From: an uncultured Aquimarina sp.
GTDB taxonomy: Bacteria; Bacteroidota; Bacteroidia; Flavobacteriales; Flavobacteriaceae
Assembly: GCF_947495315.1 (NCBI RefSeq)
Contig: NZ_CANLYD010000006.1
Coordinates: forward strand, 62,001 to 126,000
Direction of reading: 5' to 3'
DNA length: 64,000 nt
Position numbers and translations under genes: made by a program
Part shown: piece by piece, positions 10,108-18,618 of the stretch
Layout of the letters: each line of letters begins with the position of its first letter
Numbering within the stretch: position 1 is the first letter of the stretch
The notes under the pieces: generated by a model
The model's input: the letters and a program-made list of their open reading frames with translations, nothing else
Told to the model about the DNA's origin: nothing
Database searches by the model: none

Positions 10108-10587
10108 TTAATTCTTGTAGACGTCAAAAGTACCATCCTTATAGAAAAATACAATTTGATTAATTTCTTTAGTAACAGAAGCAGTATTGATGATCTGCTT
10201 TTCTTTGTCTTCCGTGATATCCGAAATATTATTTTTAAAATCAGGTTCAGGCAGAGAGAATAAATCTTGTTCAGATTCTTCAGTATTTGGTGCTTGGGTT
10301 AGAGTAGGAGTTGTTGGTTTAATTTGATAAGTTGTTTCAATAGGCTTGTCAGTCTCTTCGGATTTAGGAAATGTACCTTGACCATACAGCAACCAGTATA
10401 GTTCTGCTTCTGGATAAGCTTCAGTAATTTTCATTACAAAATCTAAACTAGGTTTATTTCTACCAGAAAGAATATGAGAAATAGAGGAACGTCCTACACC
10501 CATAGCGTCTGCAAATCCTGATGCCGAAACATGATAAAATTTCATGATTTCCTGTATTCTTTTCCCGAAAGCGGCTGTGTTTACCAT
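10108..10587 (-). CDS. XRE-family helix-turn-helix regulator
   Basis: A 159-residue DNA-binding protein. Residues about 5-65 form a Cro/C1-type helix-turn-helix (SASGFADAMGVGRSSISHILSGRNKPSLDFVMKI). The remainder is a low-complexity Thr/Pro/Glu-rich linker and a short C-terminal segment that ends in FFYKDGTFDVYKN. Its start codon lies inside a near-perfect palindrome (10579-10594), and four related palindromes occur in the divergent intergenic region, so autoregulation is likely. Target genes presumably include the divergent M14 carboxypeptidase. Confidence 0.85.
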   Translation of the reverse strand: MVNTAAFGKRIQEIMKFYHVSASGFADAMGVGRSSISHILSGRNKPSLDFVMKITEAYPEAELYWLLYGQGTFPKSEETDKPIETTYQIKPTTPTLTQAPNTEESEQDLFSLPEPDFKNNISDITEDKEKQIINTASVTKEINQIVFFYKDGTFDVYKN

Positions 10588-10594
10588 TGTAAAC
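10579..10594. promoter_or_regulatory. Operator-like palindrome 1, over the XRE start codon
   Basis: GTTTAC-CATT-GTAAAC: two perfect 6 bp half-sites around a 4 bp spacer. The regulator's ATG (at 10587, minus strand) sits in the spacer, so binding here would block its own translation start region or promoter clearance. Same motif as the four sites below. Confidence 0.6.
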
Positions 10595-10647
10595 GAATTT
10601 AAATGAATAAGTTGATTACAAAGTTAAACAAATTCAACACAACATGA

Positions 10648-10662
10648 GTTTACAATTGTAAT
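10648..10662. promoter_or_regulatory. Operator-like palindrome 2
   Basis: GTTTAC-AATT-GTAAT: same half-site pattern as the palindrome over the XRE start, 61 bp upstream of that start. Confidence 0.55.
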
Positions 10663-10847
10663 ATAATAAGAAACACATTGATTGATTGTTAAATAAAAAC
10701 TTTAATTATGATTGTCTATATTATTGAAATTCATATATTTATGTAAAATATTATTAATCATCATCTTAGTTGTTAATAACTCAATTACTTTAGGAAACTT
10801 AGTGTTGCATCCTGTTTAACATACTAAACAATTATAAATTTTAAGTT

Positions 10848-10863
10848 GTTTACATCTGTAAAT
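10848..10863. promoter_or_regulatory. Operator-like palindrome 3
   Basis: GTTTAC-ATCT-GTAAAT: five of six positions of the right half-site and all of the left match the motif over the XRE start. First of a cluster of three upstream of the carboxypeptidase gene. Confidence 0.6.
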
Positions 10864-10870
10864 AACTATA

Positions 10871-10886
10871 ATTTACAATTGTAAAA
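10871..10886. promoter_or_regulatory. Operator-like palindrome 4
   Basis: ATTTAC-AATT-GTAAAA: second of the cluster, 23 bp from the previous site centre to centre, about two helical turns, so both would be on one face of the helix. Confidence 0.6.
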
Positions 10887-10895
10887 CCGCCATTA

Positions 10896-10911
10896 GTTTA
10901 CATGTGTAAAA
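10896..10911. promoter_or_regulatory. Operator-like palindrome 5
   Basis: GTTTAC-ATGT-GTAAAA: third of the cluster, 25 bp from site 4 and 61 bp before the carboxypeptidase ATG. Confidence 0.6.
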
Positions 10912-10972
10912 ACTAAAGTAATTGCTATGAATCTTCAGTAAACAGTAGTAATTTAGACGCTTTAATTAGCCT

Positions 10973-12130
10973 ATGGATATTAAAAAATTGTCGGAGTGGT
11001 TCTCTACATATAGAGAATCTTCCTTATCAGGACGTTATATACATTTAGAACATATTGGACCGCTTTTGGCTACTCTTTCAAAAAAAGTAGAGATTGAACT
11101 TTTAGGTACTTCAGAAAATAATGCTCCAATACACCTTATAAAACTTGGTAATGGACCGAAGAATTTATTGTTCTGGTCACAAATGCATGGAAACGAAAGT
11201 ACTACTACAAAAGCAGTGTTAGACTTTATAAATATGTTAACAGATGATTCTAATGAATTTTCTGAACATATTTTGACATCTTGTACCTTATATATCATTC
11301 CTATATTAAGCCCTGATGGTGCCAAAGCATATACCAGACTTAATTATAATCAAGTAGATCTTAATCGAGATGCTCAAGATAAGACCCAAAAGGAAAGTAT
11401 TATACTAAACAATCTAATTCATAAGATTCGTCCTGATGTTGCATTTAATTTGCATGGCCAGCGTACTATTTTTAGTGTAGGAGAAACTGATTTTCCTGCT
11501 ACAGTTTCTTTTCTGTCTCCAGCAGGAGATCAAAAACGTACCGTTACTCCTTGTCGTAAGGTAGCCATGGAAATCATCTCTGAGATGAATTTTGTGTTAC
11601 AACAGTATATTCCAAAAAGCGTTGGAAGGTATGATGATGGCTTTAATATTAACTGTGTCGGAGATACCTTATCTGATATGGGGATACCTACTATATTATT
11701 CGAAGCTGGACATTATGCTGAGGATTATGATAGAGAGAAAACCAGAGCTTATATATTTTATGCATTGGTTACTGCAGTTCGATATATTTCGGACAAAAAT
11801 GTAACAGGAAATGGGTATGCAGGATATTTTGATATTCCAGAAAACGGGAAATCTTTCTATGATATCATTATTAGAGATGTTATTTTAAATAAAAAAAATG
11901 TGGATATAGCAATTCAGTATACCGAAGAATTATCAGAAAATGATATTAAATTCATTCCAAAAATTGTTAAAATTGAGAATTTAGGAAATTTTTATGGTCA
12001 TAGAGAAATTATCGGTAATAAAAGAACTATATATAACGAAAACGTTACAGTAGAGGTACTTCCAGAAAATGAGTTGTTAAAATTCCGACTAAACGATGAA
12101 TTATTCTCAACAGAATTGAGAAAAAGTTGA
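10973..12130 (+). CDS. M14 family zinc carboxypeptidase
   Basis: A 385-residue M14 metallopeptidase without a signal peptide, so probably cytoplasmic. Zinc ligands fit His72 and Glu75 (MHGNE) and His161 (NLHGQ). Asn131-Arg132 in DLNRD match the substrate-carboxylate binding pair, and Glu244 in FEAGHY is the probable catalytic base. The last ~100 residues are a smaller beta domain without a recognised name. The gene faces the XRE regulator across three operator-like palindromes. Likely role: trimming peptides or peptidoglycan fragments, not resolvable here. Confidence 0.85.
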   Translation: MDIKKLSEWFSTYRESSLSGRYIHLEHIGPLLATLSKKVEIELLGTSENNAPIHLIKLGNGPKNLLFWSQMHGNESTTTKAVLDFINMLTDDSNEFSEHILTSCTLYIIPILSPDGAKAYTRLNYNQVDLNRDAQDKTQKESIILNNLIHKIRPDVAFNLHGQRTIFSVGETDFPATVSFLSPAGDQKRTVTPCRKVAMEIISEMNFVLQQYIPKSVGRYDDGFNINCVGDTLSDMGIPTILFEAGHYAEDYDREKTRAYIFYALVTAVRYISDKNVTGNGYAGYFDIPENGKSFYDIIIRDVILNKKNVDIAIQYTEELSENDIKFIPKIVKIENLGNFYGHREIIGNKRTIYNENVTVEVLPENELLKFRLNDELFSTELRKS

Positions 12131-12161
12131 AAAAAAATGTATGAAAACATTATTTTTCTGT

Positions 12162-12169
12162 TATTTTTG
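12162..12169 (+). promoter_or_regulatory. Possible -7 box of the Lrp gene
   Basis: TATTTTTG matches the Bacteroidota TAnnTTTG consensus and lies 36 bp before the Lrp-family ATG. A well-spaced TTTG -33 element is not visible. Confidence 0.3.
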
Positions 12170-12205
12170 CAATGTAATTAATCGGGAAAATTTATTAGAA
12201 TTACT

Positions 12206-12685
12206 ATGGCAAAATTTAAATTAGATGAAGTAGATCACCAAATTTTAGACATGTTGATCGAAAATACACGTACTCCTTTTACGGATATTGCAAAGAAATT
12301 ACTGATTTCTGCCGGTACCGTTCATGTGCGTGTAAAGAAAATGGAAGAAGCCGGAATTATTGAAGGATCTTCATTAACATTAGATTATAAAAAATTAGGG
12401 TATTCTTTTATTGCTTATGTAGGTATATATCTTCAGAATACGTCACAAACCAAGTTTGTATTACAAAGAATTAAGGAAATACCGTTTGTAACCGTTGCGC
12501 ATATTACTACAGGTAAGTTTAATATCTTTTGTAAAGTAAGAGCAAAGGATACGAATCACGCGAAGGATATTATTTTCCAATTAGATGATATCGATGGTGT
12601 GTATCGTACGGAGACCATGATCTCCTTAGAAGAAAGTATAAACGATAAGAAACGTTTGATGCATTCTATCTTTCAAGAAATGTAA
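12206..12685 (+). CDS. Lrp/AsnC family transcriptional regulator
   Basis: A 159-residue regulator. The N-terminal winged helix-turn-helix spans about residues 8-55 (ILDMLIENTRTPFTDIAKKLLISAGTVHVRVKKMEEAGII). The C-terminal RAM domain (about 70-150: AYVGIYLQ ... VAHITTGKFNIFCKVRAKD) binds amino acids and mediates octamer formation in the family. The gene is monocistronic, followed by a terminator at 12709. Regulon unknown; the downstream neighbour is PEP carboxylase but the terminator separates them. Confidence 0.92.
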   Translation: MAKFKLDEVDHQILDMLIENTRTPFTDIAKKLLISAGTVHVRVKKMEEAGIIEGSSLTLDYKKLGYSFIAYVGIYLQNTSQTKFVLQRIKEIPFVTVAHITTGKFNIFCKVRAKDTNHAKDIIFQLDDIDGVYRTETMISLEESINDKKRLMHSIFQEM

Positions 12686-12708
12686 AGGGCATTCTATTTA
12701 AACATATT

Positions 12709-12741
12709 AACCCTTTAGGAATCAATCTTAGAGGGTTTTTT
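12709..12741 (+). terminator. Rho-independent terminator after the Lrp gene
   Basis: AACCCT and AGGGTT form a 6 bp stem (outer pairs at 12709-12714 and 12732-12737) running into a T tract. Confidence 0.7.
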
Positions 12742-12785
12742 AATATAAAATAATTTATTAATCAACCATATTCGTAACCACAATT

Positions 12786-15368
12786 ATGGCAAGACAACCA
12801 AAAATAGAACGTTTTAATCATAACGTTCTTACTAAATATCAAATATACAACAGTATATTTATTACATTACCTTTTGATGAAATCACCAATACAGGTGTTT
12901 TATTACCACTTTTTAAAGAAGTTTGTGAAAAAGGGTATGATAAAAAGAAGAATCCTTCAGAAATTGTAGAAAGCTTTTTTAAGCTATATCAGGATAACCC
13001 TTCTGATAAAGACAAGCATGATCTTTTATTTAGATTTATACAGTATATAGAACGTCAGGTAGTATTATTTGACGCGATAGAAGATGCAGCTTTTCCTATT
13101 GTTAATAATATGGATGGTCGCGGTACGCTAAGGAGTATTAAAGAAGAAGCACAGGCAAAGGGACAATTAGAAGAATTGAAAGATTATCTAAGAAGATTTA
13201 AAATTAGACCGACTTTAACTGCGCATCCTACACAGTTTTATCCAGGAACCGTATTGGGAATTATTCATGATCTTGATACTGCTATCCGAGCTAATGACTC
13301 GCAAAGAATCAAACGACTACTAGCTCAATTAGGTAAGACAGCTTTCTTCAAAAAAGAAAAGCCTACGCCTTATGATGAAGCTGTAAGTTTAATCTGGTAT
13401 CTCGAAAATGTATTTTATCACTCTGTAGGGACTATCTATAATTATATTCAGCAGAGCATTTTTCAGGGAGAAGATCTGGAAAATGACCTTATTAACCTAG
13501 GATTCTGGCCTGGTGGAGATAGAGATGGTAATCCTTTTGTAACCACAGAAACAACACTTAAAGTTGCAAAAAGATTAAGAAAAACGATTCTTATCAACTA
13601 TTATAGAGATATACGTAAACTAAAGCGCAGAATCACTTTCGGGAATCTACAAGATAAGCTAGGAGTTCTGGAGGAAGCATTATACGATAATTTTTATTAC
13701 GCAAAAACTGCTGAACCTTTATCAATTGAAACATTGATGAATGGTTTACTAGAGGTAAGAGAAGAATTGATCAGCAAGCATCAATCTCTGTTTTTAGAAG
13801 AATTACAAGATCTAATTAATAAAGTTAAGATTTTTGGATTCCATTTCGGAACTTTAGATATCAGACAAGATTCCAGAGTACATCATAATGTACTTACGGA
13901 AATTGTAAAAAAGACGAACGATTTAGGTCTAGGTTTTTTTCCTGATAATTATGATTCGTTATCAGAAGAAGAGCAGATACAAGTATTATCTAATGTTACA
14001 GGAAAGTTAGATCCATCTGTGCTAGATGATGATATGGCAAGAGCAACAATGGAATCTATTTATGCAATACAAACCATACAGCAAAATAATGGAGAACGTG
14101 GCGCTAATCGTTATATTATTAGTAATAATGGTAGTGTTCTTAATGTGATGGAAACCTTTGCGATGATTAGGTTAAGTGATTGGGAGCAACCTTCAGTCGA
14201 TGTGATACCGTTGTTTGAAACAGTACCTGATCTTGAGGTTTCTCACCAAGTTATGGAAGCATTGTATAGCAACCCTGTATATATGGAGCATCTAAAACGT
14301 CGTGGAATGAAGCAGACTATTATGCTTGGTTTCTCTGATGGAACGAAAGATGGGGGATATCTAATGGCGAATTGGGGTATTTTTAAAGCTAAAGAAGCAC
14401 TGACTGAAATGTCAAGAAAATACGGCGTAAAAGTAATATTCTTTGATGGTCGTGGAGGGCCGCCAGCCAGAGGAGGAGGAAACACCAATCAGTTTTATGC
14501 TTCGCTGGGTCCAACAGTAGAGCATGAGCAAATTCAGATTACAGTTCAGGGACAAACGATTAGTTCTAATTTTGGAACCTTAGATTCCTGTCAGTATAAC
14601 CTAGAACAGCTATTAGGTGCTGGTGTAGAAAATCAATTGACGGATAATGAAGCTAATTTATTTTCTAAAGAAAATAAAGAGACCATGCAGGAATTGGCGG
14701 ACGTTAGTTATAAGACTTATGTAGATTTTAAGAATCATCCTAAATTTTTACCGTATCTAGAACATATGAGTACGCTTAAGTACTATGGAAAAGCCAATAT
14801 AGGTAGTCGTCCTTCTAAACGTAGTAAAAGCAGTAGTTTAGATTTTGGAGATTTACGAGCAATACCATTTGTCGGTAGTTGGAGCCAGTTAAAACAGAAT
14901 GTTCCTGGATTCTATGGAGTAGGAACTGCTCTAAAAACTTATGAGGACCGAGGAGAATTTGATAAGATAACAGCACTATATAAAGGATCTGCTTTCTTTA
15001 GAGCTTTGGTAGGGAATAGTATGATGAGTTTGACAAAATCATTTTTTCAGCTTACTGCCTATATGAAAGACGATAAAGAATACGGTGCTTTTTGGGATAT
15101 CATTCATAAGGAGTATGAATTAACCAAGCGTCTTTTATTAAAATTGACAGGATATACTGAGTTGATGGAAAACGAATCAGCAGGTAAGGCATCCATTGAT
15201 ATTAGAGAAAATATTGTATTGCCATTACTTACGATCCAACAATATGCGCTGAAGAAGATTCAGGATATTACTCGATCAGGTAAGGGTACAGAAGATCTAG
15301 AAATTTATGAAAAAATGGTAACCCGTTCGCTATTTGGTAATATTAATGCCAGTCGTAATTCGGCATAA
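12786..15368 (+). CDS. ppc: Phosphoenolpyruvate carboxylase
   Basis: An 860-residue PEP carboxylase that replenishes oxaloacetate from PEP and bicarbonate. The catalytic histidine is His147 in LTAHPTQ. The GFSDGTKDGGY motif (about 515-525) and the glycine-rich FDGRGGPPARGGG loop (about 553-566) are intact. GGDRDGNPFVT in the N-terminal third is also canonical. Length is typical for bacteria, although the overall sequence is divergent and belongs to the branch common in Bacteroidota. A strong terminator follows at 15391. The gene appears monocistronic. Confidence 0.95.
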   Translation: MARQPKIERFNHNVLTKYQIYNSIFITLPFDEITNTGVLLPLFKEVCEKGYDKKKNPSEIVESFFKLYQDNPSDKDKHDLLFRFIQYIERQVVLFDAIEDAAFPIVNNMDGRGTLRSIKEEAQAKGQLEELKDYLRRFKIRPTLTAHPTQFYPGTVLGIIHDLDTAIRANDSQRIKRLLAQLGKTAFFKKEKPTPYDEAVSLIWYLENVFYHSVGTIYNYIQQSIFQGEDLENDLINLGFWPGGDRDGNPFVTTETTLKVAKRLRKTILINYYRDIRKLKRRITFGNLQDKLGVLEEALYDNFYYAKTAEPLSIETLMNGLLEVREELISKHQSLFLEELQDLINKVKIFGFHFGTLDIRQDSRVHHNVLTEIVKKTNDLGLGFFPDNYDSLSEEEQIQVLSNVTGKLDPSVLDDDMARATMESIYAIQTIQQNNGERGANRYIISNNGSVLNVMETFAMIRLSDWEQPSVDVIPLFETVPDLEVSHQVMEALYSNPVYMEHLKRRGMKQTIMLGFSDGTKDGGYLMANWGIFKAKEALTEMSRKYGVKVIFFDGRGGPPARGGGNTNQFYASLGPTVEHEQIQITVQGQTISSNFGTLDSCQYNLEQLLGAGVENQLTDNEANLFSKENKETMQELADVSYKTYVDFKNHPKFLPYLEHMSTLKYYGKANIGSRPSKRSKSSSLDFGDLRAIPFVGSWSQLKQNVPGFYGVGTALKTYEDRGEFDKITALYKGSAFFRALVGNSMMSLTKSFFQLTAYMKDDKEYGAFWDIIHKEYELTKRLLLKLTGYTELMENESAGKASIDIRENIVLPLLTIQQYALKKIQDITRSGKGTEDLEIYEKMVTRSLFGNINASRNSA

Positions 15369-15390
15369 GAAACTATAATTTTTAAACGAA

Positions 15391-15421
15391 AACCACAGTT
15401 ACTATTGCTGTGGTTTTTTTG
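15391..15421 (+). terminator. Rho-independent terminator after ppc
   Basis: AACCACAG (15391-15398) pairs perfectly with CTGTGGTT (15408-15415), followed by a T run. It also marks the edge between core DNA and the cassette-like array that begins near 15.54 kb. Confidence 0.85.
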
Positions 15422-15535
15422 TTTGGTTAATTTTGATTTTCTTTAATAAAAAATGATCGTAGCCGTAGAATTATATGTTTACAAACGGTTACAATAAAGT
15501 ATATAATAGAAATATACCCAATTGGTTATATACAC

Positions 15536-15546
15536 ATGTTACCAGT
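15536..15546. repeat. Left boundary of cassette A (inverted-repeat half)
   Basis: ATGTTACCAGT is the exact inverse of ACTGGTAACAT at 16020-16030, on the other side of the gene. In an integron cassette the start (TTRRRY-like) and the 5' end of its attC (RYYYAAC-like) are complementary in this way. Confidence 0.65.
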
Positions 15547-15563
15547 AATTATAAAAAACGAAT

Positions 15564-16016
15564 ATGAATAACGAAATAATTGAACATAAAAGTTGGTGGA
15601 AAAGAAATTGGAAATGGTTTATTCCTTTAATAGGCTTATTCCTTGTCTTTATTATTTTGTTTTCCTCTTCCAATTTAGGTAATCATATGGGTGGTTTTGC
15701 AAAGGCATACGCTGACTCAGAACTTTCCAAAAACGCATTGGAAATAGCAAAACAAAATAAACGAGTAATTGAAGTTATGGGTGATTTAAAACCAATTGAC
15801 AACTTTGCAATTCTTGCTGGAGAAGTTATGTATTCTAACGATAGTAAATCTGTTGATTTATATATTCCAGTTGAGGGTAGTAAGAGCAAAGAGGCTTCTA
15901 TGGATATTTCTGCTGACAGAATAAATGGAAAATGGAACTATAAAAAGATTAATATTCGAATTAAAGAGCCTGTTGAGGAAAAAGAAATTATTGAGGTGAT
16001 TAAGCAACTCGAATAA
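15564..16016 (+). CDS. Small membrane-anchored protein, Coa1-like (cassette A)
   Basis: A 150-residue protein with one N-terminal membrane helix (about 18-35, after WWKRNWKWF) and an extracytoplasmic domain that resembles the Coa1 (cytochrome oxidase assembly 1) fold: NALEIAKQNKRVIEVMGDLKPID followed by a short beta domain. Proteins of this type are widespread in flavobacteria, usually as stand-alone genes. The gene is bracketed by an 11 bp perfect inverted repeat and followed by an attC-like element, so it looks like a mobile cassette rather than a respiratory-chain gene. The Coa1 link is tentative. Confidence 0.7.
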   Translation: MNNEIIEHKSWWKRNWKWFIPLIGLFLVFIILFSSSNLGNHMGGFAKAYADSELSKNALEIAKQNKRVIEVMGDLKPIDNFAILAGEVMYSNDSKSVDLYIPVEGSKSKEASMDISADRINGKWNYKKINIRIKEPVEEKEIIEVIKQLE

Positions 16017-16019
16017 AAA

Positions 16020-16193
16020 ACTGGTAACATTATATATAAAATCAGAGCAATTTAGTGTTTAATCGAAAGGTCTTTTCCTTTTTGCAATGGCGCTATATTT
16101 TTATAAGTTTAATAATAAATAAAAATGCGCAGATAGATCGGTTGGTTTAAGTGTATTTGCCTTGCTCCGATTCATATATTTGGCGTTAGCTGC
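16020..16193 (+). repeat. attC-like palindromic element A
   Basis: A 174 bp imperfect palindrome between cassette A and cassette B. The outer left box is ACTGGTAAC (complement of the start of cassette A); the right box is GTTAGCTGC (start of cassette B). Inside, AATCAGAGCAA (16040-16050) pairs with TTGCTCCGATT (16162-16172) at 10 of 11 positions. A GAAAGGTCTTTT motif and a GGCGC...GCGC pair lie in the centre and recur in the sister elements. Confidence 0.7.
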
Positions 16194-16203
16194 AATTTGA
16201 AAT

Positions 16204-16788
16204 ATGGATAAAAATCAATCTTCATTAATAAATTTTATTAAACAAATCATTCCAATAAATGAAATTGAAGCTGAAGAAATCGCTAGTACGTTTCACTTTA
16301 CAAAAATTGAAAAGAATTCACTTTTTTTAAAAGAGAATAAAGTTAGTGACGACTATTTTTATCTTGAAAAAGGATTAATGAGAGTTTTTCTTTATGATTT
16401 AGAAGGAAATGAAATCACTACAGATATTTTCACGGAAAATAACATCGTTTTTGAAATCACCTCCTTTTTCAATAGAGTTAAATCTGAGACCAATATTCAA
16501 GCTATAACTGATTGTATTGGTTATCGCATTTCTTACGAAGAATTAAACAAGCTGTTTCATCATAAACCTGCATTTAGAGATTTTGGTAGAGCTATTTTAG
16601 TTAAAGAATTCATCGCTTCCAAAAAGAGAAACTATGCTATGATTAATCAAACTGCCGAACGACGCTACCAACACTTATTAACTTCAAGACCTGAAATATT
16701 AAAATATGTACCATTAAAATATATAGCTTCATACATAGGTGTTACAGATAGTACACTAAGTAGAATACGAAAGAAAAAACAACCATAG
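16204..16788 (+). CDS. Crp/Fnr-type cyclic nucleotide-binding regulator (cassette B)
   Basis: A 194-residue Crp-like protein. Residues about 20-115 form a cNMP-binding beta-roll (FHFTKIEKNSLFLKENKVSDDYFYLEKGLMRVFLYDLEGNE). A helix-turn-helix at the C-terminus reads PLKYIASYIGVTDSTLSRIRKK. Many flavobacterial relatives act locally on a neighbouring gene. It shares cassette B with the membrane protein gene 74 bp downstream: the GTTAGCTGC box precedes it and the matching GCAGCTAAC box lies at the end of the second gene. It may therefore control that membrane protein. Confidence 0.85.
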   Translation: MDKNQSSLINFIKQIIPINEIEAEEIASTFHFTKIEKNSLFLKENKVSDDYFYLEKGLMRVFLYDLEGNEITTDIFTENNIVFEITSFFNRVKSETNIQAITDCIGYRISYEELNKLFHHKPAFRDFGRAILVKEFIASKKRNYAMINQTAERRYQHLLTSRPEILKYVPLKYIASYIGVTDSTLSRIRKKKQP

Positions 16789-16862
16789 CTTTTTCTTGCC
16801 TTTTGTCAAGTGAAGTATATTTTTGACTGCCTAATTTTGAATTTCACAATAAAGATTACAAA

Positions 16863-17552
16863 ATGGCAGAAATTTCAATTTTCACATCTCTTGGGCTAAT
16901 TCTAACAACCCTAATCTCTCTTTGGTTATTTTTTAAGGCTTCTAATAACAAAAAAACTCTTTACGTCATTATCATATGGATGCTTGTTGTAGGTGTATTA
17001 GGAGTAACCGGATTTTACCAAAAATTGGAAACATTTCCACCAAGGTTTACTTTATTACTTGCTCCAACTATTTTATTTGTTTTGATACTTTTTACCAATA
17101 AAAATAATGAAAAGTTTATTGATAGCCTTAGTATAAAATGTTTAACAATAGTGCATATTGTACGTATTCCTGTGGAAATAACTCTTTATCTTGTCTTTTT
17201 AAGCGGATTAGTTCCTGACTTGATGACCTTTGACGGCTATAATTATGATATTATATCAGGAATTACAGCTCCTATAATCTATTATCTAGTATTTGTTAAG
17301 AAAACAATAGGGCGAAAAGGTCTTCTAATATGGAATATCGTCTGCTTAGGACTATTGATTAATATATTGGTGATAGCTGTATTAAGTGCACAAACTCCCT
17401 TTCAACAATTGGCTTTTGACCAACCCAATATTGGAGTAACTTACTTTCCTTTTGTATGGATACCAGCAGTCATAGTTCCGATAGTTTTGTTTTCACACTT
17501 GGCTAGTATTAGACAATTGATATTAAGAGAAAAAGCAGCTAACAATGTATAA
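16863..17552 (+). CDS. Seven-helix membrane protein of unknown function (cassette B)
   Basis: A 229-residue integral membrane protein with seven predicted hydrophobic segments spread over the whole length and few charged residues between them. I do not recognise a family with confidence. It is the second gene of a two-gene unit with the Crp-like regulator. The right-hand inverted-repeat box of the cassette (GCAGCTAAC, 17535-17543) overlaps the last codons, which shows how tightly the gene end and recombination site are packed. Confidence 0.75.
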   Translation: MAEISIFTSLGLILTTLISLWLFFKASNNKKTLYVIIIWMLVVGVLGVTGFYQKLETFPPRFTLLLAPTILFVLILFTNKNNEKFIDSLSIKCLTIVHIVRIPVEITLYLVFLSGLVPDLMTFDGYNYDIISGITAPIIYYLVFVKKTIGRKGLLIWNIVCLGLLINILVIAVLSAQTPFQQLAFDQPNIGVTYFPFVWIPAVIVPIVLFSHLASIRQLILREKAANNV

Positions 17553-17735
17553 AAAAACATATAATAATTTAGTCTTAACCGAAAGGTCTATGCTTATTGA
17601 CTACGTCCACTAAATATAAAATTTGACGTTCATAGAAGAAAAGATAAAAGCAAAATATTATATTTGGTTTGGTAGCAATCCTAAATGTATCGCTTATTAC
17701 CTGCCCTACGTTTCTTGTACTGAGCGTTGGTGATA
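17535..17735 (+). repeat. attC-like palindromic element B
   Basis: A 201 bp element. Left box GCAGCTAAC (17535-17543) is the inverse of the GTTAGCTGC that opens cassette B; right box GTTGGTGATA (17726-17735) opens cassette C. It contains the CGAAAGGTCT motif shared with element A. Internal pairing is weaker than in elements A, C, D and E, so it may be an older or decayed copy. Confidence 0.55.
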
Positions 17736-17749
17736 ATTAAGAAAAAAAT

Positions 17750-18415
17750 ATGTTTAACTGGTTCAAAAAAAGGAAATCTAATAGGGAATCTGAATTTCAA
17801 TCAGAATCTTCAAAGACTTATGACTTTAAATGGTATGAGATTGGCGAAGGAAATCCTTTTAATAAAAGAGTTTTGGACATTCGTTCATATACCGGAACTA
17901 TGCTTGCATTTACAAAAGAAAAAAAGCTTGCTGAAAAATACAATGATATGCGTCAATCAAATGGGGAATATTTAAAAAACCAACAAATTTTAAACTCTGT
18001 TGATTCAATTATTTATTTAAAGTATCCTCATAATGGAGATAAATTAAACGGAATTATATTTAAAGCAGATAGTATGGACTGCAAATGGGATATTTATGCT
18101 TTTGAAAACTTTTTTTATTTTAGTAGAAGCTGGAATGGAGATTTGGCTTACAAGGCAAAGTTTAAAATAGACTCGGATTCAATTGAAATAATTGAAATCG
18201 AACACTCGAATGAAATTGAACAGAATATTGCATTAAGTGATGTACATTATTTAATAAAGACACACGCCATAAATCAGCCAATTCCACATACAATTCCTAA
18301 TGATTTGAAAACGGATATAGAAATTGCCCAATGGTCATTTGCTAAATTTGGTAATCGAGCATATTATGCAACCTATGAAAATGTTTTTGATACTATAGTA
18401 ACTTTAAAAAAATAA
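17750..18415 (+). CDS. Hypothetical soluble protein (cassette C)
   Basis: A 221-residue protein with no signal peptide or membrane helix. The N-terminus is basic (FNWFKKRKSNRE); the rest is a mixed alpha/beta domain rich in aromatic residues (WDIYAFENFFYFSRSWNGDLAYKA), ending with a short helix and strand. I recognise no family. A perfect 10 bp inverted repeat (GTTGGTGATA at 17726, TATCACCAAC at 18419) encloses the gene. The architecture of one small orphan gene per unit is typical of integron cassettes. Confidence 0.75.
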   Translation: MFNWFKKRKSNRESEFQSESSKTYDFKWYEIGEGNPFNKRVLDIRSYTGTMLAFTKEKKLAEKYNDMRQSNGEYLKNQQILNSVDSIIYLKYPHNGDKLNGIIFKADSMDCKWDIYAFENFFYFSRSWNGDLAYKAKFKIDSDSIEIIEIEHSNEIEQNIALSDVHYLIKTHAINQPIPHTIPNDLKTDIEIAQWSFAKFGNRAYYATYENVFDTIVTLKK

Positions 18416-18418
18416 AAC

Positions 18419-18594
18419 TATCACCAACATCAAATATGTGATCATAGCAGTTAAGTGATAATTCAAAGGTTCTTGTGTTTTTGCAGTGGCGCAATGCTTG
18501 CAAAAAGTAAAAGTTAGCAATCAATGCGCAGAAAAATCGAAAAGCAGGGTAACATTTTGCTTTGCTACGACACATATATTAAACGTTGTAGCCA
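18419..18594 (+). repeat. attC-like palindromic element C
   Basis: A 176 bp imperfect palindrome. Left box TATCACCAAC (18419-18428) mirrors the start of cassette C; right box GTTGTAGCCA (18585-18594) opens cassette D. Inner arms: ATATGTG (18434-18440) with CACATAT (18571-18577), and TCATAGCA (18442-18449) with TGCTACGA (18563-18570), separated by an unpaired A on one side, like the extrahelical bases of attC sites. Its left half is nearly identical to that of element E. Confidence 0.75.
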
Positions 18595-18618
18595 ATTACC
18601 CAAAGAATATAATTTTTA

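Noticed and set aside
10108..10587. XRE protein as the antitoxin of a toxin/antitoxin pair
   Set aside because: Neighbours are a lipoprotein/terC pair and a large M14 peptidase; no small toxin gene is adjacent.
17727..17975. 82-codon plus-strand frame overlapping the cassette C gene
   Set aside because: It begins inside the cassette boundary box and runs in another frame over the start of the better-supported 221-residue gene.
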